Assembly: GCF_040111675.1 (NCBI RefSeq)
Contig: NZ_CP157794.1
Span: forward strand, 2,191,501 to 2,255,500
Origin: Salinarimonas sp.
Lineage (GTDB): Bacteria; Pseudomonadota; Alphaproteobacteria; Rhizobiales; Beijerinckiaceae
Reading direction: 5' to 3'
Length of the DNA: 64,000 nucleotides
A program made the position numbers and the translations under genes. Below the pieces are notes generated by a model. The model was not told the DNA's origin. It worked only from the letters and a program-made list of their open reading frames with translations, and made no database searches. Shown here one piece after another: positions 43,091 to 51,469 of the stretch (within the stretch, counting starts at the first letter, position 1; the number at the start of each line of letters is the position of its first letter).

Positions 43091-43705
43091 ATGGTCGATC
43101 GAACGGCGGATCACGAGATCGGGACGGCGCGCGGCGAGGCCGAGGGTGGGGATGCGCTCTCGCGGCTGATCGCGGCCGCGAAGGGCGGGCGCGGCGTCCC
43201 GCCCGTGGAGCGCTGGAACCCGCCCTATTGCGGCGAGATCGACATGCGCATCGCCGCCGACGGCACCTGGTTCTACCAGGGCACGCCCATCGGCAGGCCG
43301 GCGCTGGTCAAGCTCTTCGCGTCCGTGCTGCGCAAGGATCCGGAGCGCTTCGTGCTCGTCACCCCCGTCGAGCGCGTCGGCATCGCGGTCGAGGACGCGC
43401 CGTTCCTCGCCGTCGAGATGGCGGTCGAGGGCGAGGGGGAGGGTCGCCGGCTCGCCTTGCGCACCAATGTCGACGACGTCGTCACCGTGGGGCCGGAGCA
43501 TCCGCTGGTCTTCGCCCGCGACGATCACGATGGCGTGAAGCCCTACGTCAAGGTGCGCGGCGAGCTCTGGGCGCTCGTCACCCGCGCCCTCGCCTACGAC
43601 CTCGCCGAGATGGCGGAGCTGCGCCGCATCGACGGCCGCGAGGCCTGGGGCGTCGCCGCCGGCGGCGCGTTCTTCGAGATGATGGACGCGGCGGATGTGG
43701 GCTAG
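43091..43705 (+). CDS. DUF1285 protein
   Basis: This 204-residue protein has the DUF1285 pattern: PPVERWNPPYCGEIDMRI at 40-57, then DGTWFYQGTPIGRPALVKLF. It is probably soluble. Its function is unknown, though members are conserved across alphaproteobacteria, usually next to a CoA pyrophosphatase as here. AGGAG lies 5 nt before the ATG at 43091, which rules out longer in-frame starts. Confidence 0.87.
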   Translation: MVDRTADHEIGTARGEAEGGDALSRLIAAAKGGRGVPPVERWNPPYCGEIDMRIAADGTWFYQGTPIGRPALVKLFASVLRKDPERFVLVTPVERVGIAVEDAPFLAVEMAVEGEGEGRRLALRTNVDDVVTVGPEHPLVFARDDHDGVKPYVKVRGELWALVTRALAYDLAEMAELRRIDGREAWGVAAGGAFFEMMDAADVG

Positions 43706-43720
43706 CCGCGTGCGCACGGG

Positions 43721-43912
43721 CTGTCATCCCCGGCCGGAGCCGGCGAAGCCGGCGCAGGGGAAGGGGACCCAGCGCGAGAATGTGCGCCGAAGGCGCGCTG
43801 CATGCCGCCGTCCAGGCGGCTGGTCGCCGCCGCATCGAGCGCCTTCGGCGCCACATATCTGCTGGGTCCCCTTCCCCTCCGCGCGCAAGCGCGCTCCGGC
43901 CGGGGATGACAG
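43721..43912. repeat. Palindromic dispersed element (type B, copy 3)
   Basis: Ends CTGTCATCCCCGGCCGGAG and CTCCGGCCGGGGATGACAG; next inside GGGGAAGGGGACCCAGC and its complement; core with GCGCCGAAGGCGC, GCATGCCGCC and GGCGGCTGGTCGCCG. The core matches the reverse complement of the copy at 19387-19576. It lies between the DUF1285 and nudL genes. Confidence 0.85.
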
Positions 43913-43942
43913 GGTCCCGCCCCCATCCATCGCGAGCGCCCC

Positions 43943-44581
43943 ATGACCGAAGCCGAGTTCCTCGCCCGCGCCCGCGCGGCCCTGGGGCCGGAGCCGATCG
44001 GGCACGTGCTGGAGGCCCGGGGCGACCACGACCTCAACGCCGACGCGCCGCGCGAGGCGGATCCCAAGCGCGCGGCGGTGCTGATTCCCGTCATCCGCCG
44101 CCCGGACGGGCCGACCCTGCTGTTCACCCGCCGCTCGGGGGCGCTGCGCGCCCATTCCGGCCAGATCTCGTTCCCCGGTGGTCGCATCGACGCCGCCGAC
44201 GCCTCGCCGCTGGCGGCGGCGCTCCGCGAGGCGCGCGAGGAGATCGGGCTCGACGAGCGCCTCGTCGAGCCGCTCGGCTATTCGGACACCTATCTCTCCA
44301 CCTCGGGCTACCTGGTCACGCCCGCGGTCGGGCTCGTCGGGGAGGGCTTGCGCCTGCGCCTCAACCCGGCCGAGGTGGAGGAGGCCTTCGAGATCCCGCT
44401 CGCCGTCGTCTGCGACGACGATCGGTTCGAGCTGCACGTGCGCAACTGGAACGGCCGGCTGCGCCGGTATTATGCTCTTCCTCACGAAAGTCGGTACGTC
44501 TGGGGTGTGACGGCCGGCATCCTGCGCCATTTCGTGGAGCGGGTGCGGGGTGCGACGCCCGAAAGGATGGAGGATCGATGA
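43943..44581 (+). CDS. CoA pyrophosphatase (NUDIX hydrolase, NudL-like)
   Basis: This 212-residue enzyme hydrolyses CoA or its derivatives. The NUDIX box is GGRIDAADASPLAAALREAR followed by EEIGL (about 79-103). The upstream LLFTRRSGALRAHSGQISFP is the NudL family signature. Its stop overlaps the next start by 4 nt, beginning a coupled four-gene chain. Confidence 0.9.
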   Translation: MTEAEFLARARAALGPEPIGHVLEARGDHDLNADAPREADPKRAAVLIPVIRRPDGPTLLFTRRSGALRAHSGQISFPGGRIDAADASPLAAALREAREEIGLDERLVEPLGYSDTYLSTSGYLVTPAVGLVGEGLRLRLNPAEVEEAFEIPLAVVCDDDRFELHVRNWNGRLRRYYALPHESRYVWGVTAGILRHFVERVRGATPERMEDR

Positions 44582-44835
44582 CCCGCGGGCTTCTGGGGCA
44601 GGCGCTGTTCTTCTTCGTGCCTTTCGCGATCTTTTTCGTCTACCTGCTGCTGCGCCAGCGCAACCCGCTGGCCTTCGAGCATTGGGAGAAGTCGATCCCG
44701 CCGCTGGCCATCATCGGCCTGCTCATGGTGGTGGGCGCGCTGATCTATACCGGCGTCGTCGCGCCGCGCTCGACGGGGGTCTACACGCCGCCGTCCTACG
44801 AGGACGGGGTGATCAATCCGGGCAGCTTCGAATGA
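44578..44835 (+). CDS. Small two-helix membrane protein (DUF6111-like)
   Basis: This 85-residue protein has two hydrophobic helices (about 6-26 and 40-62) and a short polar tail. Position between CoA pyrophosphatase and CCA-adding enzyme fits the DUF6111 protein I recall from alphaproteobacteria. Start and stop each overlap neighbours by 4 nt (ATGA). Function unknown. Confidence 0.72.
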   Translation: MTRGLLGQALFFFVPFAIFFVYLLLRQRNPLAFEHWEKSIPPLAIIGLLMVVGALIYTGVVAPRSTGVYTPPSYEDGVINPGSFE

Positions 44836-46073
44836 GCCTCGACCACGGGCGGATGCTGGCGCTGCTGGAGGACGCGCGGCTCTCGCTGCTGCTGGGCGTC
44901 CTCGACGGGGACGGGGAGGAGACCCGCATCGTCGGCGGGGCGGTGCGCAACGCCCTCGTCGGGCGCCATGTCCACGAGGTCGACCTCACCACGACCGCGC
45001 CCCCCGACGTGACCCGCGCCCGCGCCGAGGCGGCGGGCTTCAAGGTCGTGCCGACGGGCCTCGCCCACGGCACGCTCACCGTCGTCGTCAAGGGCGAGCC
45101 CTACGAGGTGACGACGCTGCGCGAGGACGTCGAGACCTTCGGGCGCCACGCGGTCGTGCGCTTCGGGCGCGACTTCGCGGCGGACGCCCTGCGGCGCGAC
45201 TTCACCATCAACGCGCTCTCGCTCGACGCCGGCGGCAAGCTCCACGACTATGCGGGCGGCGTCGCCGACCTCGCCGCCGGGCGCGTGCGCTTCATCGGCG
45301 ACGCGCGCCAGCGCATCCGCGAGGACTACCTGCGGATCCTGCGCTTCTTCCGCTTCTCGGCGGATTTCGCCCGCGGCGATCTCGACGCGGAGGGCTTCCA
45401 CGCCGCCATCGTCGAGCGCGAGGGCCTCGCCATCCTCTCGCGCGAGCGGGTGCGCGCGGAGCTCCTGCGCCTCCTCACGGCGCGGCGCGCGGCGGAGGTG
45501 GTCGCGACCCTGTCGCAGGCGGGCGTCCTCGGGCGCCTCGTCGGGGGCATCGGCGACACGGCCCGCCTCGCCCGCGCGGCGGCGGCGGAGCGCGACGCCA
45601 TCGGCCGCCTCGGCGCGCTGGCGGTCTTCTCGCGCGACGACGCCGAGCGCATCGGTGAGACGCTGCGGCTCTCGAACGCCGAGCGCAAGCGCCTCGACGC
45701 CTATGCGCGCCTGATCGAGCGCCTGCACGACGCGGCCGCGCCCGTCGACCCGGTGGAGATCCGCCGCCTCGTCGCCGACCATCCCCCCGCCGCCGTCGGC
45801 GACGCCCTCGCGGCTCTAGCCGGCGAGCCGCGCCCCGTGATCGCGCCCGACGCGCTCGATGCGCTCGCGCCCTACGAGGCCGAGCCCGGGCGCGTGCCGA
45901 CCCTGCCGCTGCGCGGCTCCGACCTGATCGCCGCCGGCGTGCCGAAGGGCCCGGCGGTCAGCGCCGCCATGGCGCGGGCGCGGGCCTCGTGGCTCGCCCG
46001 GGGCTGCCCCATGGGCAAGGAGGCCCGCGCCGCGCTCCTGGAGGTCGCGACCCTGGAGGCGGGCGGCGGATGA
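44832..46073 (+). CDS. cca: CCA tRNA nucleotidyltransferase
   Basis: This 413-residue class II nucleotidyltransferase adds or repairs the 3'-CCA end of tRNAs. GGAVRN at 35-40 and the acidic EVDLTTT (49-55, carboxylates E49/D51) form the catalytic head; RRDFTINAL is the neck motif. E49 replaces the more usual D in the D-x-D pair. The ATG overlaps the stop of the preceding gene by 4 nt. Confidence 0.92.
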   Translation: MSLDHGRMLALLEDARLSLLLGVLDGDGEETRIVGGAVRNALVGRHVHEVDLTTTAPPDVTRARAEAAGFKVVPTGLAHGTLTVVVKGEPYEVTTLREDVETFGRHAVVRFGRDFAADALRRDFTINALSLDAGGKLHDYAGGVADLAAGRVRFIGDARQRIREDYLRILRFFRFSADFARGDLDAEGFHAAIVEREGLAILSRERVRAELLRLLTARRAAEVVATLSQAGVLGRLVGGIGDTARLARAAAAERDAIGRLGALAVFSRDDAERIGETLRLSNAERKRLDAYARLIERLHDAAAPVDPVEIRRLVADHPPAAVGDALAALAGEPRPVIAPDALDALAPYEAEPGRVPTLPLRGSDLIAAGVPKGPAVSAAMARARASWLARGCPMGKEARAALLEVATLEAGGG

Positions 46074-46909
46074 CCGCTCGTCGCGCCCGCCTCGCCCCGC
46101 TCGGGCGCGCCGCGGCCCTGTTCGGCGCGCGGGACGGCGCCGCCTATGCCGCGCTCCTCGCCATGAGCGCCACCTTCGCCGTGCTGCCGCTCTTCGTCAC
46201 GATCGCGCTGGCCGCCCGCTGGCTGGAGGAGCCGGACGTGCTCTACGCCGCCGAGCGCGGCGTCTTCGCGCTGTGGCCGAAGCTGATCGCGCGGCCCGTC
46301 GCGCAGGCGATCGAGCAGGCCTCGGAGGACCTCTCCGTCGCGGCGCTTCCCCTGATGGCGCTCGCCTTCCTCGTCCTCGCCGGCAACGCCCTCGACGTGC
46401 TGCGGCGCGGGCTCGAGCGCTTCTACGCGCCCTCGCACGCGCCAGCGAAAGACGCGCTGCGCCAGCGGTTTCGCGCCTTCGGCTATGCCGGCGTCGCAGC
46501 CGCGGCGGCCTTCGGGGCCGCGCTGCTCGTCGCCGCGATGGTCGATCTGCCGCCGACCGCGCCGGCGGTCGAGCCCGCGACGCCGCCGCCCGGCGCGGGG
46601 CCGCTGCTCTTCGCCGCCCAGACGCTCGGCGGCCTCCTCCTCGTCACGGCGAGCCTCCTCGTCGCCCATACGCGGCTCGCGCGGGGCCGGCTGTCGGCGC
46701 GCGCCGCGGCGCCGGGGATCGCGGTCTCGGTCGTCGCCTGGATCGCGAGCGTCAACCTGCTCGCCCTCTACCAGACCCACGTCGCTCCGCCGCAGACGCT
46801 CTACGGCCCCTTCGCGGCCGCCTTCGCGACGCTGCTGTTCTTCTTCGTCGGCGCCGCCGCGCTCCTCTACGGCGCGGCGCTGAACGCGACGCTGCTCGCC
46901 GAGAGCTGA
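46070..46909 (+). CDS. YihY/BrkB-type multi-pass membrane protein
   Basis: This 279-residue protein has about six hydrophobic helices and the pattern of the YihY family (GAAYAALLAMSATFAVLPLF near 23-42). An Ala/Pro loop lies near 163-175. The family is found in most proteobacteria; its transport or envelope role is unproven and it is not RNase BN. The ATG overlaps the cca stop by 4 nt. Confidence 0.8.
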   Translation: MTARRARLAPLGRAAALFGARDGAAYAALLAMSATFAVLPLFVTIALAARWLEEPDVLYAAERGVFALWPKLIARPVAQAIEQASEDLSVAALPLMALAFLVLAGNALDVLRRGLERFYAPSHAPAKDALRQRFRAFGYAGVAAAAAFGAALLVAAMVDLPPTAPAVEPATPPPGAGPLLFAAQTLGGLLLVTASLLVAHTRLARGRLSARAAAPGIAVSVVAWIASVNLLALYQTHVAPPQTLYGPFAAAFATLLFFFVGAAALLYGAALNATLLAES

Positions 46910-46994
46910 CGCCACGTCCTTAACCGGGTCGTTAACCGCGACGCTTTACAAAGATCGCGCGGCGCGCGGTTTGCGCCGCGGAGGCGTCGGCGTT

Positions 46995-49900
46995 TTGCGC
47001 GTGCATCGATCCGAATCGCGATTCCGCCGGGCGAGGCTGTCCGGCCCGAGCGTGGCGCTCGCGCTCGCCCTCGCGGGCGTCTCCCCGCTCGCACTCGCTC
47101 TGGCGCTCCCGCAGCCGGCTTTCGGCCAGGAGAGGCCGTCGGAGCGCCCCTGGGCGCAGGCCCGCGCGAGCCAGGAGCCGGGCTACGGCCGCATCCGCCT
47201 CGATTTCCAGCGGCCCGTCGCGGTCTCCGCCCGGTCCGAGAACGGCGTCCTGGTGATCGGCTTCGACGAGCCCGTCTCGATCGCCCGCGAGCGGATCGCG
47301 GAGGAGATCCCCTCCTACGTCTCCATCGTGCGCCGCGACCCGGACGGGACGGGCCTGCGCATGGCGCTGTCGCAGAACTTCACGGCGAGCGTCCTGCCCG
47401 CCGGCGAGATCGTCTTCATCGATCTCCTGCCCGAGGCCTGGCGCGGCCTGCCGCCGGGCCTGCCGGAGGACGTCGTCGCCGAGCTCGCCCGGCGCGCCCG
47501 CGAGGCGGAGGCGCGCTTCGCCGCCGAGCAGGCCCAGCGCCGCGCCGGCGAGCCGGTCGCGATGCCGGTGCGCGTCGCCGAGCTTCCGGGCCTCTCGCGA
47601 CTGGTCTTCGCGACGCCCGCCGGCGTGCCCGTCGAGGCGCGCAGCGAGGACCGTCGCATCGCGCTCCTGTTCGACGCGCGCCTCGCCCTCGATCCCGAGC
47701 GTCCGCTCGCCGCCGTCCCCGGGATCGCGGCCGTCGAGGAGGACGACACCGGCGAGGCGCTCTACGTGCGCGTGGTGCTGGAGGAGGGCTACGGCGCCCG
47801 CGGCTTCCAGGAGGCGGACGGCTTCGTGCTCGACATCGAGCCGCGCGGCGAGACCGCGGCGGCCGGCGGCGCGGACCCGGTGCGCGCGGCGCTCGGCCTC
47901 GTGCCGTTCCTGCCCGGCAACGACCGGGCCGCCCCGCCGCCGACCGCGCCGACGCCGCCCCCGCGCCGCGATTCGAGCGCATCGGAGGCCGCCTCTCCGG
48001 CGCCGGACACCGCGACCGCGCCCGTTCCGGCGCCAACCCCTGCGGTCGCGCGCGCCGAAGAGCCCACCGCCGAGGAGCCCAGCGCAGACCCCGCGCCGGC
48101 GCCGGCCGGCGATCTCCCTCCCACGGTCGGCGTCGACGAGGACGGCCTGCGCATCGCCTTTCCGTTCGAGGCGACGACCCCCGCCGCCGCCTTCGCCCGC
48201 GCCGGCTCCGTGATCGTCGTCTTCCAGACCCCTCGGACGCTGCACCGGCCGGATCTCGCCGGCCCCGCCGGCGACTACGCCGTGGTCGAGGAGATCGTGC
48301 GCGAGGGACCCTTCGTCACCGCGCGCCTGCGCCTTCCGGAGGCGCGCGTCGCGCGTCTGGCGCCCGAGAACGGTCGCTGGGCGCTGTCCATCGGCGCCCC
48401 GGCCGCGGCCGCGCCCGAACCCGTCGCGGTCGGCTCGGTCGTCGATGACGCGGGCCGCAGCGCGCTCGCGCTCGACCTCCTCGACGCCACCGGCGTGCAC
48501 TGGATGCGCCTGCACGAGGGCGGCGAGCGGCTCGCCGTCGTCACCGCGCCGGCGCCCGCGCGCAACACGCCCGCGACCCGCCGGTTCGCCGAGCTGGAGC
48601 TGCTGCCGACGGCGCACGGCATCGTCGTCGCGGCGCTCGCCGACGACGTCGTCGTGCGCGCCGATCTCGACGGCGTCCACGTCACCCGTGGCGACGGGCT
48701 CTCGATCGCCTTGCCCGATCTCGAGAGCGAACGAGGCGGGCAGCCCCCGATCGATCCGGTCCTGCCGCGCGAGGCGTGGATGGAGGCTCAGCGCGGCTCG
48801 GTGCTGCACAGCTACCGCGAGCGGCTCACGGCCGTCGTCGACGCCCCCGCCCGCGAGCGCAGCGCCGAACGCCTCGACATGACGGTGGCGCTTCTCGCCA
48901 ACGGCCTCGCGGTGGAGGCCGCGGGCGTGTTCCGCTACGCCCTCCAGGAAGATCCCGAGCTCGCCGAGAGCACCCGCGTGCAGCTGCTGGACGCGATCCT
49001 CGCCGCGAGCCGCCGGCGCTACGAGGAAGCGGAGGCGCTGCTCTCGAGCGTGGCGCTCGCGGACAAGCCGGAGGCCGTTCTCTGGCAGGCCTACGTCGAT
49101 GCGAAGCGCGAGCGCTGGCAGGCGGCGCATGCGGGCTTCCGCCGGGCCGGGCGGATGATGGACCTCTACGCCGACGACCTGCAGGGCCGCATGCGCCTCG
49201 CGGCGACGCGGGCCGCCATCGGCATGCGCGATTTCGGCTATGCCGACGATCAGCTCTCGGACATCGCCATGCTGCATCCGGGCGCCGTCCCCACCGAGGA
49301 GGTGGATCTCCTGCGCGCGCTCGTCGACAAGGAGACCGGGCGCACCGATTTCGCGTATGCCGAGCTCACGCGCCTCGCCGAGGAGGCGTCCCGTCCCATC
49401 GCCGCCGAGGCGGAGCTCGCCCGCATCGAGCTGGGCCTCGCGCTGGGCGAGATCACGCCGTCCGACGCCATCGCGGCGCTCGAGCGGCTCGGCATCGCCT
49501 GGCGCGGAGGCGATGTCGAGATCGCCGCAATGGGCCTGCTCGGGCGTCTCTACGCCGCGGAGAACCGGTGGCGCGAGGCCTTCTTCACCGCGCATTCCGC
49601 CAACCTGATCTACCCCGACCACCCGACCACGCTCGCGCTGCACGAGGAGACGGCGCGCGCCTTCGACCAGCTCTTTCTCGAGGGGCGCGACGGCGATCTC
49701 GACGAGGTCGAGACGCTGGCGTTGTTCTTCGACTTCAAGGAATTCCTGCCCGTCGGGCGGCGCGGCGACGAGATCGTGCGACGCCTCGCCGACCGGCTGG
49801 TGGCGCTCGGCCTCCTCGACAAGGCGGCCGAGCTCCTGGCCCACCAGGTCGAGAACCGGCTCGAGGGCGCCGGGCGCGCCGCCGTGGCCGCGCGGCTCGC

Positions 49901-50570
49901 GACCATCCACCTCATGAACCGCCATCCCGCCGACGCCCTGCGCACGATCGAGGGCACCCGGATCGCCGAGCTGCCGCGGTCGGTGCGCCGGATGCGCAAC
50001 CTCATCGAGGCCCGGGCGCTGTCCGATCTCTCGCGCACGGATCTCGCGCTCGAGGTGATCGCGGCGGAGCGGGGGCCCGAGATCGATCGGCTGCGCGCCG
50101 ACATCTGGTGGACCGGCCGGCGCTGGCGCGAGGCGGGGGAGGCCCACGAGGCGCTCGCCGGCACCAGCTGGCAGGACGATCGCGAGCTGACGGCGCGCGA
50201 GCGTACCGACGTCCTGCGCGCGGCGCTCGCCTTCACGCTCGGCCAGGACGAGATCGGTCTCGACCGGCTCAAGGCCAAGTTCGCCGACAAGATGATGGCC
50301 TCCGCCTCCGCCGACGCCTTCGCCCTCCTGGGCGACCCGGACGCGCTCGCGACGGCCGCCTTCCGCGACGCGGCGCGCGCGATCTCCAACGAGGACACGC
50401 TCGCCGACTTCCTCGCCGCGCTCGAGGCGCGCTACCCGGACGAGGCGCTCTCGGTGGCGCCGGCGATCGTGGTCGATCCCGCGCCGGAGCCCGAGCCGCC
50501 CGCCGCCGAGCCGCCCGCCGAGGCGCCCGCTCCGGAAGCGCGCCTCGACGACGGCCGCAGCGTGCTCTGA
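46995..50570 (+). CDS. Very large exported TPR-like protein next to flagellar genes
   Basis: I do not recognise a named family. About 1191 residues: signal peptide (hydrophobic 18-38, AFG|QE), a beta-rich N-terminal domain with an AMIN-like pattern (about 60-290), a Pro/Ala linker (about 309-380), a second beta-rich domain, then a long alpha-helical repeat region (about 620-1120) that looks TPR-like, and a Pro/Glu tail. The start is uncertain: TTG at 46995 has GGAGG 10 nt upstream; TTG 46971 and GTG 47001 are alternatives. TTAACC repeats at 46919-46936 may be promoter elements. Confidence 0.7.
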   Translation: MRVHRSESRFRRARLSGPSVALALALAGVSPLALALALPQPAFGQERPSERPWAQARASQEPGYGRIRLDFQRPVAVSARSENGVLVIGFDEPVSIARERIAEEIPSYVSIVRRDPDGTGLRMALSQNFTASVLPAGEIVFIDLLPEAWRGLPPGLPEDVVAELARRAREAEARFAAEQAQRRAGEPVAMPVRVAELPGLSRLVFATPAGVPVEARSEDRRIALLFDARLALDPERPLAAVPGIAAVEEDDTGEALYVRVVLEEGYGARGFQEADGFVLDIEPRGETAAAGGADPVRAALGLVPFLPGNDRAAPPPTAPTPPPRRDSSASEAASPAPDTATAPVPAPTPAVARAEEPTAEEPSADPAPAPAGDLPPTVGVDEDGLRIAFPFEATTPAAAFARAGSVIVVFQTPRTLHRPDLAGPAGDYAVVEEIVREGPFVTARLRLPEARVARLAPENGRWALSIGAPAAAAPEPVAVGSVVDDAGRSALALDLLDATGVHWMRLHEGGERLAVVTAPAPARNTPATRRFAELELLPTAHGIVVAALADDVVVRADLDGVHVTRGDGLSIALPDLESERGGQPPIDPVLPREAWMEAQRGSVLHSYRERLTAVVDAPARERSAERLDMTVALLANGLAVEAAGVFRYALQEDPELAESTRVQLLDAILAASRRRYEEAEALLSSVALADKPEAVLWQAYVDAKRERWQAAHAGFRRAGRMMDLYADDLQGRMRLAATRAAIGMRDFGYADDQLSDIAMLHPGAVPTEEVDLLRALVDKETGRTDFAYAELTRLAEEASRPIAAEAELARIELGLALGEITPSDAIAALERLGIAWRGGDVEIAAMGLLGRLYAAENRWREAFFTAHSANLIYPDHPTTLALHEETARAFDQLFLEGRDGDLDEVETLALFFDFKEFLPVGRRGDEIVRRLADRLVALGLLDKAAELLAHQVENRLEGAGRAAVAARLATIHLMNRHPADALRTIEGTRIAELPRSVRRMRNLIEARALSDLSRTDLALEVIAAERGPEIDRLRADIWWTGRRWREAGEAHEALAGTSWQDDRELTARERTDVLRAALAFTLGQDEIGLDRLKAKFADKMMASASADAFALLGDPDALATAAFRDAARAISNEDTLADFLAALEARYPDEALSVAPAIVVDPAPEPEPPAAEPPAEAPAPEARLDDGRSVL

Positions 50571-50576
50571 CCGCGG

Positions 50577-51374
50577 CTATCCGCCGCCGTAGCTCTGCAC
50601 GAGCGAGCCCGCCACCAGGCTCCAGCCGTCCACCAGCACGAAGAAGATCAGCTTGAACGGCAGCGAGACCGTGATCGGCGGCAGCATCATCATGCCCACC
50701 GACATCAGGATCGACGCGACCACGAGGTCGATGATGAGGAAGGGCACGAAGAGCAGGAAGCCGATCTCGAAGGCCCGGCGCAGCTCCGAGATCATGAAGG
50801 CGGGCACCAGCACGTGCAGCCCGAGCTCCTCGGGCGTGGCGGGAACGGGCTCGTTCGAGAGCCGCACGAAGAGCTCGAGATCCCGCTCGCGGACATGGGC
50901 GAGCATGAAGGTCCGGAACGGCGCGATGCCGCGCTCGAACGCCTCCTCCGCCGCGATCTCGTTCGCCAGCAGAGGTTCGATCCCCGCCTGATAGGATTCG
51001 CGCAGCGTCGGCGCCATCACGAAGGCGGTGAGGAACAGGGCGAGCGAGATGATCACGCCGTTGGGCGGCGCCGTCTGCGTGCCGATGGCCGAACGCAGCA
51101 GCGAGAGCACGACGACGATCCGGGTGAACGAGGTGATCATCACCAGGATTGAGGGCGCGAGCGCGAGGACCGTGATCAGCGCGACGAGCTGCAGCGCGCG
51201 CTCGGTGACGCCGTCGCCCTCGCCGAGATCGAGGGTGATCGACTGCGCGAGCGCCGGCTCGGCCACGAGCGCCAAAACGAGCGCGAGCGCCGCAGCGAGG
51301 CCGGCCGCCGCAAGGCGGGGCCGAGCCCTGCGACGCAGGGTGCGCACCGTCGCGCCGAGGTCGAAGCCTGTCAT
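50577..51374 (-). CDS. fliP: Flagellar export apparatus protein FliP
   Basis: This 265-residue membrane protein forms part of the type III export gate with FliQ and FliR. TSFTRIVVVLSLLR at 81-94 is the FliP signature. The N-terminal segment 20-44 is hydrophobic and may be a cleaved signal. It is convergent with the large TPR-like gene (6-bp gap) and lies 95 bp downstream of fliO. Confidence 0.95.
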   Translation of the reverse strand: MTGFDLGATVRTLRRRARPRLAAAGLAAALALVLALVAEPALAQSITLDLGEGDGVTERALQLVALITVLALAPSILVMITSFTRIVVVLSLLRSAIGTQTAPPNGVIISLALFLTAFVMAPTLRESYQAGIEPLLANEIAAEEAFERGIAPFRTFMLAHVRERDLELFVRLSNEPVPATPEELGLHVLVPAFMISELRRAFEIGFLLFVPFLIIDLVVASILMSVGMMMLPPITVSLPFKLIFFVLVDGWSLVAGSLVQSYGGG

Positions 51375-51469
51375 GTCCCTGGTGATTCGCCGATTGCCGC
51401 CACGTTCGCGACGCTGCGCAATCGACGGCGGCGACGCAAGCCGCGCCGCCGCCTAGGCTCTGGACAAGA

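Noticed and set aside
46932..50147. About 1070-codon minus-strand frame opposite the large TPR-like gene
   Set aside because: It resembles a mirror of codon bias rather than a protein; the plus strand has a signal peptide and helical repeats.
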